Shown piece by piece: positions 8,731 through 18,119 of a DNA stretch of 64,000 nt. The stretch covers positions 1 through 64,000 of the forward strand of contig NZ_QPLK01000004.1 of the NCBI RefSeq assembly GCF_003340565.1, in the 5' to 3' direction. Within the stretch, counting starts at the first letter, position 1. Each line of letters opens with the position of its first letter. The notes below the pieces were generated by a model. It saw nothing but the letters and a program-made list of their open reading frames with translations. It made no database searches and was not told the DNA's origin. The stretch comes from Rhodovulum sp. 12E13. GTDB lineage: Bacteria; Pseudomonadota; Alphaproteobacteria; Rhodobacterales; Rhodobacteraceae. Position numbers and translations under genes: made by a program.

Positions 8731-9422
8731 GCGGGGCGCGGCCGCGGGCCATCCTGCTCTTTGCCGCTGGCTTCGGCACGCGGATGAGGCCGCTGACGGC
8801 CGACCGGCCGAAGCCGCTGATCGAGGTGGCGGGCCGGGCGTTGCTCGATCACGCGCTGGCGCTGGCCGACGCGGCCGAGGTGCCGGCAAAGGCCGTGAAC
8901 GCCCACTACCGCGCCGAGCAGATCGCCGCGCATCTCGCCGCCCGCCCCGACGTGGCCGTGTCGCACGAGACGCCCGATCTCCTCGACACCGGCGGCGGCC
9001 TGCGCCACGCCCTGCCGCTGCTGGGCGGCGGGCCGCTCTACACGCTCAATACCGATGCCGTTTGGACGGGGCCGAACCCGCTCGACACGCTGGCCGAGGC
9101 ATGGCAGCCCGACCGGATGGACGCGCTGCTGCTTCTCGTCCCGGCCGAACGCGCGCGCGGCCATGCCGGCGCGGGCGACTTCCGCCTCGACGCAGGCGGC
9201 CGGCTCGCCCGCGGCGGGAGCCTTACCTATACCGGCGCGCAGATCGTGGTGGCCGAGGCGGTCGCGGCGCATCCGCCCGGCGCCTTCTCGCTGAACGCGG
9301 TGTGGGACGGGATCGCGGAGCGCGGCCGCCTGTTCGGCGCGGTCCATCCCGGCGGCTGGTGCGACGTCGGCCACCCCGGCGGCATCGCCGAGGCCGAGCG
9401 GATGCTGGCGGGGGCACCGTGA
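8727..9422 (+). CDS. murU: Sugar-1-phosphate nucleotidyltransferase, MurU-like
   Basis: A 231-residue nucleotidyltransferase with the signature LFAAGFGTRMRPLTADRPKP, the sugar-site block LLDTGGGLRHALP, and NTDAVW (metal-binding Asp). Paired with AmgK it would make UDP-MurNAc from MurNAc-1-P, letting recycled muropeptide sugar bypass fosfomycin-sensitive MurA. The start is a GTG overlapping the amgK stop (GTGA). Its own stop overlaps the GTG of addB, so the run divL-tsaE-amgK-murU-addB-addA is probably one operon. Confidence 0.87.
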   Translation: MSGARPRAILLFAAGFGTRMRPLTADRPKPLIEVAGRALLDHALALADAAEVPAKAVNAHYRAEQIAAHLAARPDVAVSHETPDLLDTGGGLRHALPLLGGGPLYTLNTDAVWTGPNPLDTLAEAWQPDRMDALLLLVPAERARGHAGAGDFRLDAGGRLARGGSLTYTGAQIVVAEAVAAHPPGAFSLNAVWDGIAERGRLFGAVHPGGWCDVGHPGGIAEAERMLAGAP

Positions 9423-12358
9423 GCGGCCTCTACGCCCTGCCGCCCGGTGCCGACTTTCCCTCCGCGCTGGCCGCCGGGCTCGAGGCGCGGCTGGCGGGCC
9501 GCCCGCCCGACGACTGGGCGCGCACGACGATCCTCGTCAACTCGGGCCGCATGGCGCGGCGCGTGGCCGAGGCGCTGTCGTCCGGCCCGCCGCGCCTGTT
9601 GCCGCGCATCGTGCCGGTGTCGGATCTCGATGCCCTCGGCGCCTTCCCGGAGGTGCCGCAGGCCCGCGCGGCCCTCGCCCTGACGCTGGAGCTCGCCGGG
9701 CTGATCGAGGCGCTGATCGACCGCGACCCCACGCTCGGCCCGCGTGCCGCCGCCTTCGACCTCGCCCGCAGCCTCGCCGCCCTAATCGACGAGATGGAGG
9801 GCGAGGGCGTGCCGCCGCAGGCGCTGGCGCGGATCGACGTGGCGGGCCACGCCGCCCACTGGCAGCGCAGTCGCGCGATCGTCGATGCCGCCTATGCGCA
9901 TTTCGGGGGCGGGAGCCTGCCGGGTGCCGAGGCCCGCCGCGCCCGCATCGTCGATGCGCTGGTTGCGCGGTGGCAAGCGGCGCCACCCGACGGGCCAGTG
10001 GTCGTCGCGGGCTCCACCGGCTCGCGGGGGGCGACGCGGCGGTTGATGGAGGCGGTGGCGCGGCTGTCGGAGGGCTGGGTCGTGCTTCCCGGCTTCGACA
10101 CGCACATGCCGGCCGATCACTGGGCCGCGCTCGACAGTGCCCACCACGGCGAGGATCACCCGCAATACCGCTTCCTCGGCCTGATCGAGGCGCTGGGCCT
10201 GACACCCGCCGACGTGGCGCCCTGGAACGACGCGCCCGCGCCCGACCCCGCGCGCAACCGCCTCGTCTCGCTCGCGCTCTGCCCGGCGCCGGTGACCGAC
10301 CGCTGGCGCGCCGAGGGTGCGGCGCTGGGCGATCCTGCGGCGGCGACCGCCCGCCTGTCGCTCGTCGAGGCGCCAAGCCCCCGCGCCGAGGCCGGCGCCA
10401 TCGCCCTGTGCCTGCGCGCGGCCGTGGACACGGGCAAGCGCGCCGCGCTGATCTGCCCCGACCGCGACCTGACGCGGCAGGTGGCCGCCGCGCTCGATCG
10501 CTGGGGGATCGAGCCCGACGATTCCGGCGGCACGCCGCTGCACCAGACCCCGCCGGGGCGCCTTCTGCGCCTGACCGCGGGTCTGATGGCGGCGCCGCCC
10601 GAGTTGCCCGACCTGCTGGCGCTGCTCAAGCACCCGCTCGCCGCGACCGGGGGCGCCCGCGGCCCCCATCTGCTCGCCACCCGCGAGCTCGAGCTGTTCC
10701 TGCGCGAGGCGCACATCCCGCGGCCCGGGGCGGCCGACCTCGCGGCCTTTGCCGAGAAGCGACAGGCGCAGGCCGAGTGGGCCGAGTGGCTCGCCGCGCT
10801 GCTCGAGCAGGCCGCGTCGCACCGCGCCCCCTGCCTGCTTGCCGAGCGCATCGCCGCCCATCTCGCGCTGGCCGAGGCGGTGGCGGCCGGCCCTGGCGGC
10901 ACGCCGCCCGGCACCCTGTGGGACGCGGCCGCCGGCCAAGCCGCCCGCGCGGCGATGGATGCGCTGGCCGAGGCCGCCCCCGCCCATGCCGGCCCGCTCC
11001 CGGCGCGGGCCTACGGCGACCTGCTGCGCCTGCACCTGTCGTCCGCGCAGGTGCAGGATCCGCGGCTGCCCCATCCGCAGGTGATGATCTGGGGCACGCT
11101 CGAGGCGCGGGCGGGCGGTGTCGACCTCGCCATCCTCGCCGGGCTGAACGAGGGTACCTGGCCCGGCCTGCCCGGCCCCGACCCGTGGCTCAACCGGCGG
11201 ATGCGGGCCGAGGCGGGGCTGACCTTGCCCGAGCGCCAGATCGGCCTCTCGGCCCACGACTTCCAGCAGGCCGTCGCCGCGCCCGAGGCGATGCTGACCC
11301 GCGCCACCCGTGACGCCGAGGCCGAGACGGTTCCCTCGCGCTGGCTGAACCGGCTCACCAACCTGCTGAAGGGGCTGGGGCCGGGGGGCGCGGAGGCGCT
11401 GAAGGCGATGCAGAAGCGCGGCTCGGACTGGCTCGATCGGCACGCCGCGCTCGAGACACCCGAGGCGCCGGTCGCTGCCGCGCCGCGCCCCTCGCCCCGC
11501 CCGCCGCTCGCCGCCCGACCCAAGGCGCTGTCCGTCACCCGGATCACCACGCTGATCCGCGATCCGTACGCGATCTACGCCCAATACGTGCTCGGTCTGC
11601 GCCGCCTCGCCCCCCTTCTGCCGCTGGCCGATGCGCGCGCCCGCGGCATTGCCCTGCACGACACGATGGAGCGGTTCCTGAAGCATCACGCGGAGTGGCG
11701 CGATGACCCGGGCTCGGCTCGCGCCGCGCTGGAAAGGGCGACCGCGGCGCTCGACGCCCGGGCGCACGACCCGGCGATGGCCACGCTGTGGCGCGCGCGT
11801 CTGATGGGCGTGGCCGACCGGCTGATCGCGGGCGAGGCCGCGCGGCTGGCCGACGCCGAGCCTGTGTTCGCCGAGGAAAAGGGCCGCCTCCCCCTCTCCG
11901 GCCTCGACTTCACGCTCGAGGCGCGGCCCGATCGCATCGACCTTGCGGCAGATGGCACCTACGCCGTGCGCGACTACAAGTCGGGCAACCCGCCCACGCT
12001 CAAGCAGGTGCGCGCCTTCGACAAGCAGCTCCCGCTCGAGGCGGCGATGGCCGAGCGCGGTGCCTTTCCCGGCTTGCCCGCCGCCCCGGTGACGGCGATG
12101 ACCTACATCGCCCTCGGCGCAAGCGGGTCGGACCGCGAGATCCCCGTCGAGGACGAGGGCGCCCGCCTGCCCGACCGCGCCTTCGAGGAACTTCATGCCC
12201 TGATCGCCGCCTATGACGTGCGCGACCGTGGCTACACCGCCCGCCGCGCGGCCGAGACCGTGCGCTTCGAGGGCGACTACGACCACCTCGCCCGCCTCGG
12301 CGAATGGGATCTGACCGACGCGGCCGTGCCGGAACGGGTCGGAGGCGACGACGCATGA
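9419..12358 (+). CDS. addB: Double-strand break repair nuclease subunit AddB
   Basis: The AddB subunit of the AddAB helicase-nuclease that resects double-strand ends for RecA loading, the alphaproteobacterial counterpart of RecBCD. It has 979 residues. The N-terminal half is the helicase-like fold that lacks a working Walker A, as usual in alphaproteobacterial AddB. LEARAGGVDLAILAGLNEGTWP is the conserved mid-region, and the C-terminal PD-(D/E)XK nuclease reads RPDRIDLAADGTYAVRDYKS. The start is GTG overlapping the murU stop; the end overlaps the addA ATG (ATGA at 12355-12358). Confidence 0.95.
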   Translation: MSGLYALPPGADFPSALAAGLEARLAGRPPDDWARTTILVNSGRMARRVAEALSSGPPRLLPRIVPVSDLDALGAFPEVPQARAALALTLELAGLIEALIDRDPTLGPRAAAFDLARSLAALIDEMEGEGVPPQALARIDVAGHAAHWQRSRAIVDAAYAHFGGGSLPGAEARRARIVDALVARWQAAPPDGPVVVAGSTGSRGATRRLMEAVARLSEGWVVLPGFDTHMPADHWAALDSAHHGEDHPQYRFLGLIEALGLTPADVAPWNDAPAPDPARNRLVSLALCPAPVTDRWRAEGAALGDPAAATARLSLVEAPSPRAEAGAIALCLRAAVDTGKRAALICPDRDLTRQVAAALDRWGIEPDDSGGTPLHQTPPGRLLRLTAGLMAAPPELPDLLALLKHPLAATGGARGPHLLATRELELFLREAHIPRPGAADLAAFAEKRQAQAEWAEWLAALLEQAASHRAPCLLAERIAAHLALAEAVAAGPGGTPPGTLWDAAAGQAARAAMDALAEAAPAHAGPLPARAYGDLLRLHLSSAQVQDPRLPHPQVMIWGTLEARAGGVDLAILAGLNEGTWPGLPGPDPWLNRRMRAEAGLTLPERQIGLSAHDFQQAVAAPEAMLTRATRDAEAETVPSRWLNRLTNLLKGLGPGGAEALKAMQKRGSDWLDRHAALETPEAPVAAAPRPSPRPPLAARPKALSVTRITTLIRDPYAIYAQYVLGLRRLAPLLPLADARARGIALHDTMERFLKHHAEWRDDPGSARAALERATAALDARAHDPAMATLWRARLMGVADRLIAGEAARLADAEPVFAEEKGRLPLSGLDFTLEARPDRIDLAADGTYAVRDYKSGNPPTLKQVRAFDKQLPLEAAMAERGAFPGLPAAPVTAMTYIALGASGSDREIPVEDEGARLPDRAFEELHALIAAYDVRDRGYTARRAAETVRFEGDYDHLARLGEWDLTDAAVPERVGGDDA

Positions 12359-15300
12359 GGGACGAGGCGAAGCGCGACACCGCCACGCAGCACCAGGTGC
12401 AGGCGGCCGATCCCACGGCGTCGACCTGGCTCGCCGCCAACGCCGGCTCGGGCAAGACGCGGGTGCTGACCGACCGGGTGGCGCGGCTCCTGCTCGCCGG
12501 CACCGCGCCGCAGAACGTGCTCTGCCTGACCTACACCAAGGCGGCCGCCAGCGAGATGCAGAACCGCCTGTTCCGCCGCCTCGGCGAGTGGTCGATGGCC
12601 CCCGACGCGGCGCTCGCCCACACGCTCGAGGTGCTCGGCGCCGACGCGCCCCGCGATGCCGCCACGCTGGCCAGGGCCCGCCGCCTCTTCGCCCGCGCCA
12701 TCGAGACGCCGGGGGGGCTGAAGATCCAGACGATTCACGCTTTCTGCGCGTCGATCCTGCGGCGCTTCCCGCTCGAGGCGGGGATCAGCCCCGCCTTCCG
12801 CGAGCTCGACGAGGCCGAGGCGGCGCAGCTGCGTGCCGAGGTGCTCTCGCAGATCGCCGAGGCCAGCCAGGCAGAGGTGGAAGCCGTCGCCGCCGAGGTC
12901 TCCGACGAGGATTTCGGCCCCCTCTGCGACGACATCCTGCGCCACCGCGCCGCCTTCGATCCACCGCTCGACGCGGCAGGTGCGCTGGCCGCCTTCGGCC
13001 TCGCCCCCGGCAGCACCGTCGATGCCCTTCGCGCCGATGCCGTCTCGGCCATCGGGCCGGACGACCTGCGTGCCATCGCCGACGTGTTCGACGGCGAGTC
13101 GAAGACCATGCAGGCGCTCGCCCCCGAGCTGCGCCGAATCGCCGGTGCGGGCGGTGGCGCGGCGGCCTTCGACGACCTCTGCGCCGTGGCCCTCGTTGCA
13201 GACCGCTCTCGCGCCAACTCGAAGATCCCGACGAAGAATGCCCGCATCGCCCTTGGCCCCCTGGCCGAGACGTGGGACTCGATGGCCGAGGCCATCGTCG
13301 CCGCCTGCGAGGGCGAGCGGGCGCTCGCCGCCGCGCGGCAGACCCACGCGCTCCACCGCTTCGCCGCCCTCTTCCTGCCCGCCTACGAGCGCGCCAAGGC
13401 CGAGCGGGGCCTCGTCGATTTCGACGACCTCATCGCCCGCACCGCGCGCCTGCTCGACGCCCCCGGCGTGGCCGAATGGGTGCTCTACAAGCTCGACGGC
13501 GGGATCGAGCACATCCTCGTCGACGAGGCGCAGGACACGGCCCCCGAGCAATGGCGCATCGTCCAGCTTCTGACGGCCGATTTCACCTCGGGCGCCTCGG
13601 CCCACGCCCCCGGCGACCGCACGCTCTTCGTGGTGGGCGACCTCAAGCAGTCGATCTACTCGTTCCAGGGCGCCGACCCCGACAGCTTCATCGCCGAGCG
13701 CGACCGCTACCGCGCCCGCCTCTCGGCCACGGGCCAGACCCTGCAGGAGCTGGAGCTGGCGCATTCCTTCCGCTCCGCCCCCGAGATCCTGCGCGCGGTC
13801 GACGAGACCTTCGCGCCGGGCAACCGCGACGGGCTGGGCGATTACTTCGAGCACATCCCCTTCCACGGTAACGCGCCGGGCCGGGTGGAGCTTTGGCCGC
13901 GAGTGGAGCCGGCCGACACCGGCGAGGACGCACCGTGGTACGAGCCAGTCGACCAGCGCGGAGAAGAGCATCACCACGCCCGCCTCGCCGCGCAGGTGGC
14001 CGAGGCCGCCCGCGCCATGGTCGACCGCGCGCACCTGCCGGGCACGGACGGCCCCCGCCCGGTCACCGCGGGCGATATTCTCATCCTCGTGCAGAGCCGC
14101 GGCACGCTGTTCCACGAGATCATACGGCGGTGCAAGGCGGCCGGCCTCGACGTGGCCGGCGCCGACGTGCTCAAGCTCGGCGAGGAGCTGGCGGTGCGCG
14201 ACGTCACCGCGCTGCTGGCGTTCCTCGACACGCCCGAGGACAGCCTGTCGCTCGCCGCCGCCCTGCGCTCGCCGCTCTTCGGCTGGTCCGAGGGCGATCT
14301 CTACGACCTCGCCGCGGGCCGCCAGAGCCGCCACCTCTGGCAGGCCCTGCGCAGGCGCGCCAGCGACTGGCCCGAGACGGTCGCCACCCTCGACGACCTG
14401 CGCTCCGCGGCCGACTTCCACCGCCCCTTCGAGCTGATCGAGCGCATCCTGACGCGGCACGACGGCCGCCGCCGCCTTGTCGCCCGGCTCGGCCCCGAGG
14501 CCGCCGACGGCATCGACGCCCTGCTCGCCCGCGCGCTCGCGCACGAGGGGCAGGCGGTGCCCTCGCTCGCCGCCTTCCTCGCCGCGCAGGAGGGCGAGGC
14601 CGCGCGCATCAAGCGGCAGGCCGAGGGCAGGGGCGCCAAGCTTCGGGTGATGACGGTGCACGGCGCGAAGGGGCTGGAGAGCCCCATCGTCATCCTGCCC
14701 GATTGCGGCCAGCAGCGGCGGCTGCGCGACGTGTCCGACCGCGTGCTGGTCGATGCCGCCGGCCGCCCCCTTTGGTCGGCCCGCAAGGCCGAGGCGCCTC
14801 GCCCCCTGCTGGAGCTGCGCGAGCAGGCGGTGGCCCGCCGCGAGGCGGAATCGCGCCGTCTGCTCTACGTCGCCATGACCCGGGCCGAGACATGGCTGGT
14901 CCTCGCCGCCTCGGGCGAGCTGGGCGCACGCGGCGACACATGGTACGAGCAGGCCCGCGCAGGGCTGGAGCGCGCCGGCGCCGTGGCCGACGATACCCGC
15001 GGCGCGGGCGGCCTGCTGCTGCAGTCGCAGGACTGGCCCGCCGAGGGGCCCCATGCGCCCGCCGCCGCCGCCACGCCGCCCCCCGCCCTGCCCGGCTGGG
15101 CGCGCACCGCGCCGCCGGCGCCGCCCCGGCCCGCCCGGCCCCGCGCCCCCTCCGATCTTGGCGGCGCCAAGGCCCTTCTCCATCATCTTGGCCCAAATAC
15201 TCCGGGGGGAGGCGCCGCAGGCGACGGGGGGCAGCGCCCCCCCGCCCACGGCGCACTCCCCGCCCACGGCGCACCCCCCGCCCACGGCGCACTCCCCGCG

Positions 15301-15834
15301 AACGGCGAGAGCCGCGCGCCGGCCGGAGACGCGGCGGTCGCCCGCGGCACCCGCCTGCACCGTCTGCTGGAAGAGCTGCCGCGCCATGACCCTGCCACCT
15401 GGCCTGCCATCGCCGCCGCCCTCGACCCGCACGCAGAGGGCGCCGAAGACGAGCTGGCCGAGGCCGCGGCGATCCTCGGCGATCCCGGCCTCGCGCCGCT
15501 CTTCACCCCCGGCACGCTCGCCGAGGTGCCCATCACCGCGTCCCTGCCCCAGCTCGGCGGACAGCGCATCGCCGGCAGCATCGACCGTCTCGTGGTGGAG
15601 GGGGCCCGCGTTCTTGCCGTCGACTTCAAGTCGAACACGCTGATCCCCGAGCGGCCGGAGGACATCCCCGAGGGCCTGCTGCGCCAGATGGGCGCCTATG
15701 CCGCCGCGCTCGGGCTGATCTATCCCGGCCACGAGATCGAGACCGCGCTTCTGTGGACCCGCGCGCCGCGCCTGATGACGGTGCCGCCCGCCCTTGCCGC
15801 CGCGGCGCTTGCCCGCGCAGCCCCCTCGTCTTGA
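12355..15834 (+). CDS. addA: Double-strand break repair helicase-nuclease AddA
   Basis: UvrD/Rep-type helicase with a C-terminal nuclease, partner of AddB. The 1159-residue protein has Walker A LAANAGSGKTRVL near the start, LVDEAQDTAPEQW (Walker B), VVGDLKQSIYSFQGADPD, VMTVHGAKGLESPIVILPD, and the nuclease core GSIDRLVVEGARVLAVDFKSN. Between helicase and nuclease (about residues 890-985) is an unusually long low-complexity linker. Its DNA contains a REP-like segment and an 18-bp tandem repeat that keep the frame open. The helicase and nuclease motifs are intact, so the linker is probably tolerated. Confidence 0.95.
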   Translation: MRDEAKRDTATQHQVQAADPTASTWLAANAGSGKTRVLTDRVARLLLAGTAPQNVLCLTYTKAAASEMQNRLFRRLGEWSMAPDAALAHTLEVLGADAPRDAATLARARRLFARAIETPGGLKIQTIHAFCASILRRFPLEAGISPAFRELDEAEAAQLRAEVLSQIAEASQAEVEAVAAEVSDEDFGPLCDDILRHRAAFDPPLDAAGALAAFGLAPGSTVDALRADAVSAIGPDDLRAIADVFDGESKTMQALAPELRRIAGAGGGAAAFDDLCAVALVADRSRANSKIPTKNARIALGPLAETWDSMAEAIVAACEGERALAAARQTHALHRFAALFLPAYERAKAERGLVDFDDLIARTARLLDAPGVAEWVLYKLDGGIEHILVDEAQDTAPEQWRIVQLLTADFTSGASAHAPGDRTLFVVGDLKQSIYSFQGADPDSFIAERDRYRARLSATGQTLQELELAHSFRSAPEILRAVDETFAPGNRDGLGDYFEHIPFHGNAPGRVELWPRVEPADTGEDAPWYEPVDQRGEEHHHARLAAQVAEAARAMVDRAHLPGTDGPRPVTAGDILILVQSRGTLFHEIIRRCKAAGLDVAGADVLKLGEELAVRDVTALLAFLDTPEDSLSLAAALRSPLFGWSEGDLYDLAAGRQSRHLWQALRRRASDWPETVATLDDLRSAADFHRPFELIERILTRHDGRRRLVARLGPEAADGIDALLARALAHEGQAVPSLAAFLAAQEGEAARIKRQAEGRGAKLRVMTVHGAKGLESPIVILPDCGQQRRLRDVSDRVLVDAAGRPLWSARKAEAPRPLLELREQAVARREAESRRLLYVAMTRAETWLVLAASGELGARGDTWYEQARAGLERAGAVADDTRGAGGLLLQSQDWPAEGPHAPAAAATPPPALPGWARTAPPAPPRPARPRAPSDLGGAKALLHHLGPNTPGGGAAGDGGQRPPAHGALPAHGAPPAHGALPANGESRAPAGDAAVARGTRLHRLLEELPRHDPATWPAIAAALDPHAEGAEDELAEAAAILGDPGLAPLFTPGTLAEVPITASLPQLGGQRIAGSIDRLVVEGARVLAVDFKSNTLIPERPEDIPEGLLRQMGAYAAALGLIYPGHEIETALLWTRAPRLMTVPPALAAAALARAAPSS
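15180..15243. repeat. REP-like intergenic-type element inside addA
   Basis: This stretch begins CATCATCTTGGCCCAAATAC, continues with a TCCGGGGGGAGG-type segment and ends GGCAGCGCCCCC. From memory it resembles the short dispersed element often seen between genes in Rhodobacteraceae (an A/T-rich core followed by C/G palindromic arms). Here it lies inside addA, in frame, encoding HHLGPNTPGGGAAGDGGQRP. It is AT-richer than its surroundings. Only one copy is in this window, so repetition in the genome is an inference. Confidence 0.5.
15241..15309 (+). repeat. 18-bp in-frame tandem repeat in the AddA linker
   Basis: Three 18-bp units of the form CCCGCCCACGGCGCACTC (15241-15258, 15259-15276 with one change, 15277-15294) and a degenerate fourth (15295-15309). 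They encode PPAHGAL/PPAHGAP-type hexapeptides between the helicase and nuclease domains. The unit length is a multiple of three, so copy-number change would not shift the frame. Confidence 0.85.
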
Positions 15835-15894
15835 CGCCCCGCCGGGGCCTCCATAGCTTCGGCCTCCAACCGATCGAGCCGAGGAGGCGCCCCA

Positions 15895-16215
15895 ATGACC
15901 ACGCATGCCGTCACCGACGATACCTTCGACACCGAAGTGAGGCAGTCCGACATCCCCGTCGTTGTGGATTTCTGGGCCGAGTGGTGCGGCCCCTGCAAGC
16001 AGATCGGCCCCGCGCTCGAGGAAATCTCCGAGGAGATGGCCGGCAAGGTGAAGGTGGTGAAGGTCAACGTCGACGAGAACATGTCGGTCGCCGCCTCGCT
16101 GAACGTCCGCGGTATTCCCGCGCTTTTCCTGTTCAAGGACGGCGAGGTGGTGTCGAACAAGACCGGCGCCGCGCCCAAGGCCGCCCTGCAGAACTGGATC
16201 GAAAGCGCCATCTGA
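15895..16215 (+). CDS. trxA: Thioredoxin
   Basis: A 106-residue classical thioredoxin with the active site [14 protein letters not shown] and cis-proline region [13 protein letters not shown]. It is the general cytoplasmic disulfide reductant for ribonucleotide reductase, methionine sulfoxide reductases and others. GAGGAGG lies shortly before the ATG. It follows addA by 60 bp and is closed by a good terminator. Confidence 0.98.
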   Translation: MTTHAVTDDTFDTEVRQSDIPVVVDFWAEWCGPCKQIGPALEEISEEMAGKVKVVKVNVDENMSVAASLNVRGIPALFLFKDGEVVSNKTGAAPKAALQNWIESAI

Positions 16216-16240
16216 GCGCGGCCCCGCGCGCCACGAGGCG

Positions 16241-16265
16241 AGGGGCGCTCCGGCGCCCCTTTCTC
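16241..16265 (+). terminator. Rho-independent terminator after trxA
   Basis: Perfect 8-bp stem AGGGGCGC (16241-16248) / GCGCCCCT (16253-16260) with a TCCG loop, followed by TTCTC. It lies 25 bp after the trxA stop and just before the convergent metallophosphatase stop, so it separates the two transcripts. Confidence 0.8.
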
Positions 16266-16276
16266 ATGCGGGGGGG

Positions 16277-17080
16277 TCATCGCCGCGCGTCGATCTCCCA
16301 GCCCGCGTCGCTCCGCATGAAGCGATAGGCCCCCTCGTGCGCGAAGCCGGTCGCGTTGTCGCGTGCGGTGTAGCGATCCACCCGCGCGGCCCGCCCGTCG
16401 AGCGTGATCAGGTTGAAGTCGTTGGGCTCGTCGCGCACCCGCGTCGACAGGCTGGTGCCGGCCTGCACCAGCAGCGTGCCGCGCGCCACCGTCGCCGCGG
16501 CGGTGCGCCAGCTGTGCAGGTGCCCGCAGAGCACGACATGGGCCCCGCAGGCGCCGAAGGCGGCGAGCGCCCGGCCCGCGCCTCTGGTCAGCGCCTTGTC
16601 GGTGCCGGGCGCATGCTCGAGCGGATGGTGCAGCACCACCACGTTCGGCCCGGAGTCGCCCCGCGCGCGGAACGCCGCGCATACCCGGTCCACCGTGCGC
16701 GGCCCGATTCGCCCCCGCTGCCACGCGAGCGGGTTGACCGTGTTGGCCCCCACCACCGCCACGTCGCCCACGTTGAGGCGCGGCTCGAGATCCTGCGAGA
16801 TATGCTCCCTGTAGCGCCCGAAAGGCCGCAGGAGACGGACGAACAGGTTGTCGAGCGGCGTGTCGTGGTTGCCCGGCACGCACAGCACCGGCGCGGGCAG
16901 CCGCTCGAGAAAGGCGCGGGCGGCGCGGAACTGGCCGATGCGGGCGCGCTGGGTCAGATCGCCCGAGACCGCCACGAGATCCGGTGCAAGCTCGCCCACC
17001 GCCGCGATCAGAGGCTCGGCGAGCTCGGGCCGGTCGCGTCCGAAATGCAGGTCGGAGAGATGCACGATCCGCGTCGTCAT
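16277..17080 (-). CDS. Calcineurin-like metallophosphoesterase
   Basis: A 267-residue protein of the calcineurin-like metallophosphatase fold. All metal-binding blocks are visible: HLSDLHFG, VSGDLTQRA, CVPGNHDTP, VVLHHPLEH and LCGHLHSWR. Size and motif spacing resemble the cyclic-nucleotide phosphodiesterase/Icc group, but the substrate cannot be read from sequence. The start overlaps the stop of the upstream lipid-kinase-like gene (17077-17080), suggesting co-translation. Confidence 0.9.
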   Translation of the reverse strand: MTTRIVHLSDLHFGRDRPELAEPLIAAVGELAPDLVAVSGDLTQRARIGQFRAARAFLERLPAPVLCVPGNHDTPLDNLFVRLLRPFGRYREHISQDLEPRLNVGDVAVVGANTVNPLAWQRGRIGPRTVDRVCAAFRARGDSGPNVVVLHHPLEHAPGTDKALTRGAGRALAAFGACGAHVVLCGHLHSWRTAAATVARGTLLVQAGTSLSTRVRDEPNDFNLITLDGRAARVDRYTARDNATGFAHEGAYRFMRSDAGWEIDARR

Positions 17081-18075
17081 GCGCCCCCCGCAGCCAGGCC
17101 CGACCCCGCGCCGGGCGCCGCACCCGGTCCGGGCGTGATGGGGCCTGCCTCGTCGCCGTGCCGCTCCGCTCCCTCGGGGCGCACGACGCGCAGAGCATCG
17201 CCGCGGAGTGTGAAGCGGAACGGCGCAGCCATGTCGAAGCGCTCGCCGTCGCAGGCGACGGTCCGGCGGCGCCCCGTTGTGTCGATGGTGACCGCCCCGG
17301 CGCAGTGCCAGTCGAAGTCGCGCCCCGGCTCGATCCGTCCTGCGGCCAGCCGCGCGGCCAGCGTCAACAGTTCCGCCCGAGTGCCGTCGGGCGCCACGAA
17401 CACGGCGAACCGGCCGTCGCGGATGCAGTCGGCCCCCGGCAGGCCGAACCTCTCGACCTGAAAGGCGCTCCGCGCGACGAAGACCAGCGGCGAGCGTTGC
17501 CGCACCGTGCACCCGTCGAGCGTCACCCGCATCGCCTCGGGCCCGCCCGCGCGCAGGATCGTGCGGGCGACCGACCACAGCGCCGCCGGCCGCGAGCGGC
17601 CATACTGCGCGTAGATGCGCTCGCGTCGCCGCAGCACCTCGGGGTAGAGGCCGAGGCTCGCGTTGTTGAGAAAGAGCTGCCCGTTCACCTCGCCCGCCGC
17701 CACCGCCCGCGCGGTGCCCCCGGCCGCGAGGTCGACCGCCGCGCCGGTCTCGAGCGGCAGGCCGATCCCGCGGGCGAAGTAGTTGAACGTGCCGAACGGG
17801 ATCACGGCGAGGTCGGGGGCGTCGTCCATCCCCGCCAGCGCGGCGGCGACGCCTGCCACGGTGCCGTCGCCGCCGGCCGCGGCGATGCGGGCGAACCCGT
17901 CGCCGGTGGCCCGGCGCACCTGCTCGGAAAGCGGTGTGTCTCGGTCGGTTTCGCGCAGCGCGAACCGGCCGGGATGGCGCGCGCAGGCGGCCTCGAGCCA
18001 GGCGCGCTTCTGCTCGGGCGCGTCGCGCCCGGCCCCGGGATTCACGAGAACGCAGATATCCGGCCGCTGCCCCAT
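17077..18075 (-). CDS. Diacylglycerol kinase-family (lipid/sphingosine kinase-like) protein
   Basis: A 332-residue DAGK-catalytic-domain protein. The nucleotide-binding block AAAGGDGTVAGVAAAL and the family motif PFGTFNYFARGIGLP are intact, and LFVNPGAG-like LVNPGAGRD begins the fold. Such proteins phosphorylate diacylglycerol or related lipid acceptors at the inner membrane. The C-terminal ~25 residues are a Gly/Pro/Ala-rich tail. It is coupled by an ATGA overlap to the metallophosphoesterase. Confidence 0.88.
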   Translation of the reverse strand: MGQRPDICVLVNPGAGRDAPEQKRAWLEAACARHPGRFALRETDRDTPLSEQVRRATGDGFARIAAAGGDGTVAGVAAALAGMDDAPDLAVIPFGTFNYFARGIGLPLETGAAVDLAAGGTARAVAAGEVNGQLFLNNASLGLYPEVLRRRERIYAQYGRSRPAALWSVARTILRAGGPEAMRVTLDGCTVRQRSPLVFVARSAFQVERFGLPGADCIRDGRFAVFVAPDGTRAELLTLAARLAAGRIEPGRDFDWHCAGAVTIDTTGRRRTVACDGERFDMAAPFRFTLRGDALRVVRPEGAERHGDEAGPITPGPGAAPGAGSGLAAGGA

Positions 18076-18119
18076 GCGCCGTGAACGCCCGGCCCGCCGC
18101 GTTTGTTCGCCTGCCACAC

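Noticed and set aside
12277-15906. A 1209-codon open frame opposite addA on the minus strand
   Set aside because: Its translation is Arg/Gly/Ala/Val/His-rich without motifs, and the plus strand encodes a full AddA. Long antisense frames are expected at this GC content.
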